40,210 nt of DNA, from positions 1-40,210 of the forward strand of contig NZ_JABVWW010000024.1 in the NCBI RefSeq assembly GCF_013350005.1. The letters run 5' to 3'. Shown one piece after another: positions 16,496 to 25,235 of the stretch (position 1 is its first letter; each line of letters begins with the position of its first letter). The position numbers and the translations under genes were made by a program. The DNA comes from Methylocystis silviterrae (GTDB taxonomy: Bacteria; Pseudomonadota; Alphaproteobacteria; Rhizobiales; Beijerinckiaceae). The notes under the pieces are model-generated. The model was not told the DNA's origin. It worked only from the letters and a program-made list of their open reading frames with translations, and searched no databases.

Positions 16496-16633
16496 CGCCG
16501 CATCTGCCGCGTCGACGCTGACGTTTCGTCGCCCGCTCAAGAAGCGCATTCGTCACTCGCTGAATCTCTGTCTCCCGACACCGTCGCGCGTCCTGAACGC
16601 GCGCATCTTCCCTCTGTTTTGAAAGGCGCCGCC

Positions 16634-17044
16634 ATGGGCTGGCTCTATATGCAATCGCTCGGCGGTCATGCAGGACCGCGTGACTATCTCGACGCGCAAT
16701 TCAGCTTCGAGAATGCGGAAGGCCGATCGAAGATCCTGTGCTCAAAGCTCCTTGGCGACACGTACTACGCCGCCCTCGAGCAGCAGCGCAGCGACGGCGC
16801 ACGTGAGGTCTTCGCGCTTGTCTGCCTCACCTACTACAACCCGCGTGATCCGGAAGGATTCATCTTCGGCTACAAAGATATGACCGAAGCTATGGGGCCC
16901 TGCGCGAGCGACTGCCCCGAGGACATTCTGGATCTGTTGACGCCGACGGATCGGCCTTACGCAATCGCCTGGCGCGCCCGCTGTCGCGAGAACGCCGTTG
17001 CGCGGCGCAGTAAGTCATCACAAAAATCGGCGTCGTCGTTCTGA
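16634..17044 (+). CDS. Small plasmid-backbone protein of unknown function (DUF6927-like)
   Basis: A 136-residue protein beginning MGWLYMQSLGGHAGPRDYL and containing REVFALVCLTYYNPRDPEG and FIFGYKDMTEAMGPCASDC. From memory this matches a family of unknown function (DUF6927-like) common on Rhizobiales plasmids; I cannot check it here. The start at 16634 follows AAAGG by 8 bases. The upstream in-frame extension overlaps the ParB-like gene and crosses the terminator, so it is rejected. It lies between the ParB-like and helicase genes, suggesting a role in the same module. The C-terminus is basic and serine-rich. Confidence 0.75.
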   Translation: MGWLYMQSLGGHAGPRDYLDAQFSFENAEGRSKILCSKLLGDTYYAALEQQRSDGAREVFALVCLTYYNPRDPEGFIFGYKDMTEAMGPCASDCPEDILDLLTPTDRPYAIAWRARCRENAVARRSKSSQKSASSF

Positions 17045-17131
17045 CGGATTGGCGGCGGCGGCGTCACGGCGCTGATCGTCGGCGCGACGGCGGGGGGAGA
17101 GAAGAGGAAAAGGGCTTGGCCGGGAGGGCGA

Positions 17132-17164
17132 GCCCGGGAGGAGCAAAGAGAGAGCGTCCCGGGC
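17132..17164 (+). promoter_or_regulatory. Hairpin leader upstream of the helicase gene
   Basis: A perfect 8-base inverted repeat, GCCCGGGA (17132-17139) and TCCCGGGC (17157-17164), encloses 17 bases containing AGAGAGAG. It resembles leaders A and B in having a GC-rich stem around a GAGAGAG core, followed by a GGAG ribosome binding site (17178-17181) and an ATG at 17189. The stem sequence and loop length differ, so common origin is uncertain. Confidence 0.4.
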
Positions 17165-17188
17165 CGGTCACAATCCCGGAGACAATCG

Positions 17189-20100
17189 ATGAGCCCGATC
17201 CTCGCTGCTACGCCCCGCGAACAATCCGAACTTTCCTTCATTTCGACAGACAAGCCGCATGCGCTGATGATGGCGGCCCAGACACTCGTCACGCATCTTG
17301 CAAAGGGACGCGTCATCGACGCCCCTGCCCTGCGTGCGGCGATGGAAGGCGCGTTCGGCGCGAGCGATGCGCAAGGCGCCTGGAGCTGGAAAGACGCCTA
17401 TGAGGTGGTCGAGGCGGCGCAGGTTCTGTTTCTGCGCCGCTATGGGCCGGCAATGGCCGCGCGGGCTGCCAATGATCCGGCGCGCCTTCTCGCCATGCTC
17501 AAGAAAATCGCCGCGCTGCTGCCGAGCGAAACGCGCCGCTCGGAGGAAGCCCAAGCGCTGCAGCAATTCTCGACGCCGCTGGAATTCGCCTATGTCGCGA
17601 GCATCGCGGCGGGGATCGTTCCGGGCGATGTCGTGCTTGAGCCTTCCGCCGGCACGGGGATGTTGGCCATCCAGGCCGAACGCGCCGGCGCGAAACTCAT
17701 CCTCAATGAATGGGGAGAGACGCGCGCCGATCTCCTGAAACGTCTATTTCCTGAAGCGCCGCTCAGCCGCATCGACGGCGCGCAGCTCCACGATCGTCTC
17801 GACGCCGATCTGGTTCCCAGCGTCGTCTTGATGAACCCGCCCTTCTCCGCGTCGCCCTTGATCGAGGGACGGCACGCCGCGGCGACTTTCGAGCATATCC
17901 GCGCTTCTCTCGCGCGCCTTCGAAATGGCGGACGCCTCGTCGCCATCACGGGTGAGAATTTCTCCCCGACCGTGAACAGCTGGCGTCGAAGCTTCGAACG
18001 CTTGCAGGAACAGGGCCGGCTGGTGTTCACGGCCTCGCTCGCGCGCGGATTTTTCGCGCGGCATGGGACGAGCGTCGAAAGCCGGCTTTCGGTCTTCGAC
18101 AAAACGCCCTCGGAAAACCCGAAAGAATTTGTCGCGGGCTTCGGTCCGGTCGCCGATCTCTCGGAATTGCTCGCGCAGGTGCAGCGCGAAATTCCGCCAC
18201 GCGCGTCTCTTGCTGCCGCGGTTGGCTATAGCGATAAGCCTATCCAGGTAGGCGTCCGTTCGACCGCGAAGCGTTTCACGCCGATCATTGAACCGCGCCG
18301 CGCCGCGCCGCGTCTCGCCTTTGCGGAGTCAGCGCATCGCAACGCCGTCGCTCTTCCCTCCCCTAGCCCGCGCGCGGAGATCGTCGAACTCGCCTGTGAG
18401 TGTCGCGACTGGAAAGCGCCCGAGGGCGGCGCGCTCAGCGCCGGGCTCTATGAGCCCTATGCGGTGCAGTCGATCTCAATTGACGGCGCGAAGCCGCATC
18501 CGACGACGCTCGTTCAATCCGCCGCCATGGCGTCGGTCGCGCCGCCAAAGCCCAGCTATCGACCGCATCTGCCAAAGAGCGTGATCGAGTCTGGGCGCCT
18601 TTCGGACGCGCAGCTTGAGAGCGTCATCTATGCCGGCGGAGCCCATAGCGACCTTCTCGCCGGCGCCTTCCTCGTCACCGAAAGTTTTGACACGGTCTCC
18701 GTCGCGCCGGATGACGCCGAGAAGGCGGTCCGCTTTCGCCGCGGCTATTATCTTGGCGACGGCACCGGCGCCGGTAAAGGACGTCAGGTCGCGGGCGTCG
18801 TCCTCGACAATTGGCTGAAGGGCCGTCGCAAGGCGCTCTGGATCTCGAAATCCGACAAGCTGTGTGAGGACGCGCAGCGCGATTGGTCCGCGCTTGGCCA
18901 GGAGAAGCTGCAGATCGTTCCGCAGTCCCGCTTCAAGCAGGGCGCGCCGATCAAGCTCTCTGAGGGCATTCTCTTTACGACCTATGCAACCCTGCGCTCG
19001 GATGAACGGCAAGGCCGCGATGGCGCGGTTAAGGCGTCGCGTCTGTCACAGATCATCGACTGGTTAGGCGCCGATTTCGACGGCGTCATCGTCTTCGACG
19101 AGGCGCATGCGCTCGCCAATGCGGCGGGCGACAAGGGCGAGCGCGGCGAGAAGACCGCCTCGCAGCAGGGCCGCGCCGGATTGAGATTACAGAACGCCCT
19201 GCCCGGCGCGCGTGTCCTCTATGTCTCGGCGACCGGGGCGACGACCGTCGCCAATCTCGCTTATGCGACGCGTCTCGGCCTCTGGGGCTCGACCGACATG
19301 CCCTTCGCGACGCGCGCCGATTTCGTCGTGGCGATGGAGGCGGGCGGCATCGCCGCCATGGAGGTGCTGGCGCGCGATCTGAAAAGCCTCGGTCTCTATG
19401 CGTCGCGCGCCCTCTCTTATGCGGGGGTCGAGGTCGAGATGCTGGAGCATCCGCTCTCAGTGGAGCAAATCCGTATCTATGACGCCTATGCCGGCGCATT
19501 CGAGATCATTCACAATAATCTGACCGCGGCGCTGGAGGCGGCGAACATCACCGGTGAAGGCGGCAGGGCCTATAATCGTAACGCCAAGGCCGCGGCGCGT
19601 TCGGCTTTCGAATCCAACAAGCAGCGCTTCTTCAATCATCTGATCACGGCGATGAAGGTCCCAAGCCTCATCGCGTCGATCGAGCGCGATTTGGAAGCCG
19701 GCCATAGCGCCGTCATCCAGATCGTCTCGACCAGCGAAGCCTTGATGGAGCGCCGCCTTGCGGAAATCCCGTCCTCGGAATGGGGCGATCTTTCCTGCGA
19801 TATCACCCCGCGCGAATATGTTCTCGACTACCTCGCCCATTCTTTCCCGACACAGCTTTTTGAAGTCTATTCCGACGAGAATGGCGATCTTCACTCGCGC
19901 CCGGTAATCGACGAGCACGGCAATCCGGTCCAGTCGCGCGAGGCGATGGAACGACGGGATCGTCTGATCGAGCATCTCGCGGCGCTGCCCGCCGTGCAGG
20001 GCGCGCTCGACCAGATTGTTCAGCGTTTCGGGACGGATATAGTGGCCGAGGTCACCGGCCGCTCAAGGCGGATCGTGCGCAAGACCAACGCCGATGGCTC

Positions 20101-21634
20101 CGACCGGCTTTGCGTCGAGAACCGGCCGGCCTCCGCCAATCTTGGTGAAACGCAGGCCTTCATGGATGACGAGAAGCGCATCCTCGTTTTTTCCGATGCC
20201 GGCGGCACGGGCCGCTCCTATCACGCCGAGCGGACCGCCAGGAACCAGCGCCTGCGCGTCCACTATCTGCTCGAACCCGGCTGGAAGGCGGATAACGCCA
20301 TTCAGGGCTTAGGGCGCACCAACCGCACCAATCAAGCGCAGCCGCCATTGTTCCGGCCGGTCGCGACCAACGTGAAAGGAGAAAAGCGCTTTCTCTCGAC
20401 GATCGCCCGTCGGCTTGACACGCTCGGCGCCATCACGCGCGGCCAGCGCCAGACAGGAGGTCAGGGCCTGTTCCGGCCGGAGGACAATCTCGAATCCCGT
20501 TACGGTCGCGCGGCGTTGCGCCGGCTGTTTCAGCTCGTCTTCGCCGGCAAGGTCGAAGGCTGCTCGCTGACGGGCTTTACGGAAGCGACCGGCCTCGATC
20601 TCACCGATCAGGACGGCAGCCTCAAGGAGGAGCTGCCGCCGATTTCGACTTTCCTCAACCGCATCCTCGCACTGCCGATCGCGTTGCAGAATCTTCTCTT
20701 CGACGTGTTCGAGGGGCTGATGGCGGCGCAAATCGAGGCGGCGATCGAGGCCGGCGTCTTCGATGTCGGCGTAGAAACGCTGATGGCGGAAAGCCTCGTC
20801 GTCAATAATCGCCAGACCATCGCCGTCCATGGCGGGAGCGGCGCGGAAACGCAGCTCTTGACCATCCTGCGCAAGGATAAGACGCGGATCACGACGCTCG
20901 ACGCGGCGCTCGGCTATGCGACGGCTGCGCAAAAGTCGCGACTGATGATCAACGACCAGTCGGGCCGCGCGGCGGTGAAGCTGCCGGCGTCCGCGTTGAT
21001 GCAGGATGACGGCTCGGTCGTACCACGCGTTCGGCTGCTGCGGCCTGCCCATGCCGATGTGATCACGGTTGAGGCGCTGGAGCGCTCGCATTGGCGCGAT
21101 GCATCTTCAGAAGAATTTCAGCGGGCATGGGAGAGCGAGGCCGCCTCCCTTCCCGAACTGACCGAGAGCACGTTCCATATCGTGACCGGCCTCCTGCTGC
21201 CGGTCTGGAATAGGCTCCCCGACGAGGCCGCGCGGGTCTATCGCCTGCAGACCGATCAGGGCGAACGGGTCATTGGCCGGCTCGTCTCGCCGGCAAGCGC
21301 CGCTATGCTCCTTGAGGCGACGGGCGCCGGCGCGCCTGCCCTCGCGCCACCCGCCGCCATTGCGGCGGTCATGCAAGATGGCGCGAGCCTCGTCCTGACT
21401 GACGGGCTGGTGCTCAAGCGTGCGCTCGTGATGAACCGGCATCGGCTCGAACTCACAGGCTTCTCCGACACGATGGTCGAGCGCCTGAAAGCGCAGGGTC
21501 TCGTCTCCGAGATCATCGCCTGGAAGCTACGGCTCTTCGCTCCGCTGGGCGATGAGGCTTCAAAAATCGTCGAGAGACTTCTTGCCCTCTATCCGCTGCT
21601 CCGCGTCGCGCCCGCGACCCGCGTCAATTCGTAA
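17189..21634 (+). CDS. Fused SAM-dependent methyltransferase and strawberry-notch-like helicase
   Basis: A 1481-residue fusion. Around residues 150-220 is a class I methyltransferase-like domain with LEPSAGTGML (SAM binding) and NPPF (amino-methyltransferase motif IV). From about 520 comes an SF2 helicase of the strawberry-notch type: GDGTGAGKGRQ (modified Walker A), FDEAH (about 636), SATGATT (about 679) and a C-terminal helicase domain with SDAGGTG and GLGRTNRTNQ (about 1041). The two activities suggest marking and remodelling of DNA, for example to protect plasmid DNA or oppose host restriction; that is inference. Similar giant proteins are common on alphaproteobacterial plasmids. All core motifs are intact. 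Confidence 0.9.
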   Translation: MSPILAATPREQSELSFISTDKPHALMMAAQTLVTHLAKGRVIDAPALRAAMEGAFGASDAQGAWSWKDAYEVVEAAQVLFLRRYGPAMAARAANDPARLLAMLKKIAALLPSETRRSEEAQALQQFSTPLEFAYVASIAAGIVPGDVVLEPSAGTGMLAIQAERAGAKLILNEWGETRADLLKRLFPEAPLSRIDGAQLHDRLDADLVPSVVLMNPPFSASPLIEGRHAAATFEHIRASLARLRNGGRLVAITGENFSPTVNSWRRSFERLQEQGRLVFTASLARGFFARHGTSVESRLSVFDKTPSENPKEFVAGFGPVADLSELLAQVQREIPPRASLAAAVGYSDKPIQVGVRSTAKRFTPIIEPRRAAPRLAFAESAHRNAVALPSPSPRAEIVELACECRDWKAPEGGALSAGLYEPYAVQSISIDGAKPHPTTLVQSAAMASVAPPKPSYRPHLPKSVIESGRLSDAQLESVIYAGGAHSDLLAGAFLVTESFDTVSVAPDDAEKAVRFRRGYYLGDGTGAGKGRQVAGVVLDNWLKGRRKALWISKSDKLCEDAQRDWSALGQEKLQIVPQSRFKQGAPIKLSEGILFTTYATLRSDERQGRDGAVKASRLSQIIDWLGADFDGVIVFDEAHALANAAGDKGERGEKTASQQGRAGLRLQNALPGARVLYVSATGATTVANLAYATRLGLWGSTDMPFATRADFVVAMEAGGIAAMEVLARDLKSLGLYASRALSYAGVEVEMLEHPLSVEQIRIYDAYAGAFEIIHNNLTAALEAANITGEGGRAYNRNAKAAARSAFESNKQRFFNHLITAMKVPSLIASIERDLEAGHSAVIQIVSTSEALMERRLAEIPSSEWGDLSCDITPREYVLDYLAHSFPTQLFEVYSDENGDLHSRPVIDEHGNPVQSREAMERRDRLIEHLAALPAVQGALDQIVQRFGTDIVAEVTGRSRRIVRKTNADGSDRLCVENRPASANLGETQAFMDDEKRILVFSDAGGTGRSYHAERTARNQRLRVHYLLEPGWKADNAIQGLGRTNRTNQAQPPLFRPVATNVKGEKRFLSTIARRLDTLGAITRGQRQTGGQGLFRPEDNLESRYGRAALRRLFQLVFAGKVEGCSLTGFTEATGLDLTDQDGSLKEELPPISTFLNRILALPIALQNLLFDVFEGLMAAQIEAAIEAGVFDVGVETLMAESLVVNNRQTIAVHGGSGAETQLLTILRKDKTRITTLDAALGYATAAQKSRLMINDQSGRAAVKLPASALMQDDGSVVPRVRLLRPAHADVITVEALERSHWRDASSEEFQRAWESEAASLPELTESTFHIVTGLLLPVWNRLPDEAARVYRLQTDQGERVIGRLVSPASAAMLLEATGAGAPALAPPAAIAAVMQDGASLVLTDGLVLKRALVMNRHRLELTGFSDTMVERLKAQGLVSEIIAWKLRLFAPLGDEASKIVERLLALYPLLRVAPATRVNS

Positions 21635-21648
21635 TGCGGGAGGCGATG

Positions 21649-22653
21649 ATGGAAAGCCCGGCCCGGACTCTGTCCAGCAGCCTCGCCGAACATGTCGAGG
21701 CCGTTTGCAAACATTATCTGTCGAACGGTCGTCGATGCGGCAATTACTGGATCGTTGGCGACGTCAACAACAATGCGGGCCGCAGTCTGTATGTGCGGCT
21801 CAAAGGGCCGCTCTCCGGCAAGGGCGCGCGTGGAAAGTGGACGGATGGCGCGACGGACCAACATGGCGACCTTCTCGATCTCATCCGGGAACGAGAAGGG
21901 CTTACGTCCTTCCGCGACACGCTCGACGAGGCGCGACGCTTCTTGGTCGCGCCGCGCGAGACGACGACCGAGAGTCGCGGTCGGAATTCAGGTGAATGCG
22001 ACACGATCGCGCTCGCCCGCAAAATCTGGGCGGCTTCGCAGCCGATTATCGGTACAAAAGCCGAGGCGTATTTGCGTTCGCGAAAAATCACCGCTGATTT
22101 GAGTCACGCGCCGCTGCGCTATCACCCGGCGCTGATCTATCGTGAAAGTCGGGACGGGCTCTCACGCAGATTGCCGGCGCTGGTCGCCGCCGTCACTGAC
22201 AATAACGACGAGATCACAGGCATTCATCGGACGTTTTTTGATCCGGCGCGCAACGTCAAAGCGAACGTCGAGTCGCCGCGGCGTTCGCTCGGCGCCATTC
22301 GTGGCAACGGCGTGCGCTTTGGCCCCATCGACGAATTCGCCATCATCGGCGAAGGGATCGAAACCGTGCTTTCGCTCAAGAGCGCTTTTCCCAACAGCCC
22401 AATGGTCGCGGCGGTCTCGGCGGCGCATCTCGCGGCGTGGGAGGTTCCAGCCGGGTTGCGTCGCTTGATCATCGCCGCTGACAATGATGGAGCCGGACGA
22501 AATGCCGCGCGCAAGCTTGCGGAACGCGCTGAGGCTGCTGGCGTCGAAGCTGAAACAATTGTCTCGCAGGGAAACGATTTCAACGACGAACTACGGCATA
22601 TTGCATTGGAATGCCTTCGGCTCCGTTTCGTGAAATTCACTGCCAATGTCTGA
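21649..22653 (+). CDS. Toprim primase-like protein (paralogue of the 7766 gene)
   Basis: A 334-residue Toprim protein coupled to the helicase gene. The Toprim motifs are GEGIET (Glu235) and AADNDGAG (Asp278-Asp280), in the DUF7146 architecture. The zinc-finger region is degenerate compared with its paralogue at 7766: cysteines 20 and 30 remain but the CxC and second pair are absent. Three starts are possible: 21634 overlaps the helicase stop, while ATGs at 21646 and 21649 follow GGGAGG. The last has the best spacing (5 bases) and is used here. It probably works with the helicase in plasmid DNA metabolism. Confidence 0.82.
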   Translation: MESPARTLSSSLAEHVEAVCKHYLSNGRRCGNYWIVGDVNNNAGRSLYVRLKGPLSGKGARGKWTDGATDQHGDLLDLIREREGLTSFRDTLDEARRFLVAPRETTTESRGRNSGECDTIALARKIWAASQPIIGTKAEAYLRSRKITADLSHAPLRYHPALIYRESRDGLSRRLPALVAAVTDNNDEITGIHRTFFDPARNVKANVESPRRSLGAIRGNGVRFGPIDEFAIIGEGIETVLSLKSAFPNSPMVAAVSAAHLAAWEVPAGLRRLIIAADNDGAGRNAARKLAERAEAAGVEAETIVSQGNDFNDELRHIALECLRLRFVKFTANV

Positions 22654-22794
22654 GTTCGAGGAAAGCAGACGCTCCTGGTGCGTGTCACCGAGGGCTTATT
22701 TGACCCGTAGTGGACCTTGGCGGGGTCCGCTTCCGCCATGTAAATCCGATCAATCCGGAAGGAGCGGAAGACGAAGTCTTCGGAGCGGCGATAC
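22654..22794. other. Convergent intergenic region
   Basis: These 141 bases lie between two convergent genes. They hold two small inverted repeats: GGACC/GGTCC near 22722-22738, and GAAGAC-GAA-GTCTTC at 22767-22781. Neither is followed by a T-run, so bidirectional termination is possible but weakly supported. Confidence 0.35.
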
Positions 22795-24753
22795 TTATTG
22801 GTCGCCCCGCGTCGGCCAGTTAAGCGGTATCAGCGCCCGCCCGGACGCGCGGGTCCACCGCTCTCGCGTCGCCGCGACGTAGCGAGGATCGTCCGCGAAA
22901 TAGGCGTGCTCAATTAGAAGCACTTGTAGACCCTTCCGGCATGCCGTTTCGGCGAACAGGAAGTCGATGTGCCTGCGCATCGCCTGCACGTCCTCGTCCT
23001 CCTCGCCGCCGGAGATCTCCGCCTCGTCCTCGTCTTCGCCGCTCTTCGGGAAGTAGGGCCGGCTAATCTGGTCGAGCACTAGCAGGCCTGGGACCGGGGC
23101 GTTGACGGCCTCGAAGTAGCGCTGCAGCGCGAAAGAGAGTGCGATGTGGATCGCAAGGTAATTCTGGTCGGACCCGACGTCAGGTAAGCGCAGCACTGCC
23201 CCGCTGTCTGCCTCGATGACGGTGACCTCCGGCCGGCGAGACGAGAAGTCCAGCTCCGACCCGATGCACGGCGCCACCGTGGGCAAGGCGGCGAGCGCCT
23301 CGGATGCGAACTGCGAGACCTTGCTCTCAGCACGATTTAGCTTGATCTCCTTTGCTTCCCGGTCGACCCGTGCCTCAAGTTCGGCGATCTCCCCGCGCAG
23401 AACGGCGAGATCGCGTGTGGCCTGACGCGGCTCGTCCACGCTCGCCTCCAGGAAGTAGGAGATCCGGCCCAGGAGATGCGCGCGAAGCTGCCCAAGATCG
23501 GCCAGGCGGCGGGTCTCCTCGCTCTGGCGAAGCCAGGTTTGGATCTGGTCGTCGATGCGGCGCAGCTCGGCGTTGAGCCGGCCGATCTCCTCATCAAGCG
23601 CCCGGTCATGTTCGACCAGGCGCGGCCTCACGCGATCGACTGCGACGCTTTCGGCCCGCACGTTGGTCAGCGTCTGTTGCAGAGCTGCTGCCATCTCGCG
23701 ACCACGTTCGGACGGAGCATCGCAGACCGGGCATGACCCAGCGATCCCGTCGAGGTGCAGATGCTCGGCGAGCGTCAGCTTGTCCCGCTGACGAGCGACC
23801 GTCCCTTGAAAGCCTGTAGCTTCACGAAGCGCTGTGCGAGTCGCCTGGGAGCGACGGCGCACGACAACCAGTTCGCTCAGGATCTCCCGACGGCGCCGGT
23901 TCAGCGCGCCAAGCTCGCCCTCGCTGGGATATGCGCTCGCCTGGAGCTGCGTCTCGGAGACCGTCTTCAGCTCCGCCAGTAGCGAAGCTTCCGTCGCCTC
24001 CACCGAAGGCGGCGCGGCGAGCTCAAGGCGACGGGCTTCCTCCAGAAGGCTCGTCGCTCGCTGCTTGAGCATGGTCTCCGCCGCGGCGCGGGAGCGCTGG
24101 CGCGCCTCTTCCTTTTCAAGTGCCCGCTGCAGCTGCCTCAGCCGCCGCTCGTCCATCGCGCTCGCCTCGTCGGTCACCCGCAGGAAGTAGGGAAGGGCGG
24201 CGACGATGTCGCGCGCCTTGTCCGCCTTCTCCAAGCCGTGAAGGAGCGTGGACTCGCTGTAGATCACCTCTTTCGTCACAAACAGGTAGGGCGTAACGAG
24301 GCGCACTGTGGCCCGCCCGCCTGCGCTGGCGACGTCAGGGTCGCCGCCCACATCGCCGATCCCAAATGCCCGCTCGATGAAGGCCTTTGCGGCCTCCAGC
24401 GTTGTTGCTCCGTCGAACCCGTCGACCCCATCGGGCAGAGCCAGGTTCCGGCCGGCCGCGGTGAACATGCGCGTGCTGGTCGCCTGCCCCACGGGCGGGA
24501 TTATGCGTCCCACGATCATCTCGGTATCGCCCGCCACCCACTTCACGCCTACCGCGATGCTGCGCCGCCGCACATGGGCGGGCAGCTCGCATTTGCTGGA
24601 GCCGAGGCAGTAGTCGATGGCCTTGATGAGAGTGGACTTCCCCGTCCCGGACGCGCCCGTGATGATGTTCATGGCGTTGGGCACGAAGCTCACTTCGCGG
24701 CGCTGGCCTGATACGCCGAGGAAGAAGATCGTGGCGATGTTCCAGCGCGTCAT
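22795..24753 (-). CDS. ABC-3C system ATPase (DUF3732-like, Rad50-type)
   Basis: A 652-residue SMC/Rad50-like ABC ATPase. Walker A is GASGTGKS (33-40). A long coiled coil (about 200-470) is broken by a zinc-hook-like CPVC at 341-344. The C-terminal lobe has a signature-like region (VGSDQNYLAIHIALSFALQRYF at about 526-547 in part), Walker B GLLVLDQISRP (556-566) and a histidine in IEHAYF. It is the sensor or motor of an ABC three-component conflict system. The start (24753) overlaps the preceding stop as ATGA; the longer open frame to 25191 is a shadow of the middle component. It is the last gene of a three-gene operon. Confidence 0.88.
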   Translation of the reverse strand: MTRWNIATIFFLGVSGQRREVSFVPNAMNIITGASGTGKSTLIKAIDYCLGSSKCELPAHVRRRSIAVGVKWVAGDTEMIVGRIIPPVGQATSTRMFTAAGRNLALPDGVDGFDGATTLEAAKAFIERAFGIGDVGGDPDVASAGGRATVRLVTPYLFVTKEVIYSESTLLHGLEKADKARDIVAALPYFLRVTDEASAMDERRLRQLQRALEKEEARQRSRAAAETMLKQRATSLLEEARRLELAAPPSVEATEASLLAELKTVSETQLQASAYPSEGELGALNRRRREILSELVVVRRRSQATRTALREATGFQGTVARQRDKLTLAEHLHLDGIAGSCPVCDAPSERGREMAAALQQTLTNVRAESVAVDRVRPRLVEHDRALDEEIGRLNAELRRIDDQIQTWLRQSEETRRLADLGQLRAHLLGRISYFLEASVDEPRQATRDLAVLRGEIAELEARVDREAKEIKLNRAESKVSQFASEALAALPTVAPCIGSELDFSSRRPEVTVIEADSGAVLRLPDVGSDQNYLAIHIALSFALQRYFEAVNAPVPGLLVLDQISRPYFPKSGEDEDEAEISGGEEDEDVQAMRRHIDFLFAETACRKGLQVLLIEHAYFADDPRYVAATRERWTRASGRALIPLNWPTRGDQ

Positions 24754-25235
24754 AACGTAAGACCCATGATGGCGAACACCGACCGCGTCGAGCCGGCGGT
24801 CGCGAACCAGTATCCGAGACGCGCCGCGCGCTTGATCGCCTGTTCCGGCTCGTCGCCGAGCGCGTTGATCGCGCTCCGCTTCAGCGTCTTGTCGCCCAGA
24901 ATGAGGCGGGCACCTTTCCCGATCGCGAGTACGCGTGCGAAGCAGCCGAACCGGATCGCGTCCGTGACAATATCGAGCGAAGCGTTCACACGCTCGCCAA
25001 GCCCGACCTGCACCTGAGGGCTGCGCTCCAGCCATTCGCGCAGGCCGGTATTCTTGTTGGTGCCGTCGAACGCGGTGGCGAACTCCCCGGACAGCGCCAC
25101 CGGCAGCGCCAAGTAAGCGACCGGCGTCTCCGGACCCTCCGGCCGAGCCGATAGGTAGGCCTTCGTGAACTCGACGAGCGCGGCAGCGCAAAACGCCGGA
25201 TTGGTCTCGGCATAAACGTCGTGAGCGACTCTCAT
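24750..25235 (-). CDS. ABC-3C system middle component
   Basis: A 161-residue protein fitting the middle component of ABC three-component systems: small, helical, starting with a short motif around NPAFCAAALVEFTKAYL and including YLALPVALSGEF. It ends GYWFATAGSTRSVFAIMGL. These proteins are thought to bridge the ATPase and effector. Identity rests on size, this pattern and its position between the other two genes, with ATGA-type overlaps on both sides (25232-25235 and 24750-24753). No catalytic residues are seen. Confidence 0.8.
   Translation of the reverse strand: MRVAHDVYAETNPAFCAAALVEFTKAYLSARPEGPETPVAYLALPVALSGEFATAFDGTNKNTGLREWLERSPQVQVGLGERVNASLDIVTDAIRFGCFARVLAIGKGARLILGDKTLKRSAINALGDEPEQAIKRAARLGYWFATAGSTRSVFAIMGLTL

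Noticed and set aside
16455-16622. A 55-codon frame overlapping the ParB-like stop as ATGA and ending just before the next gene.
   Set aside because: It runs straight through the strong terminator-like hairpin at 16467-16492 and its composition is not protein-like.
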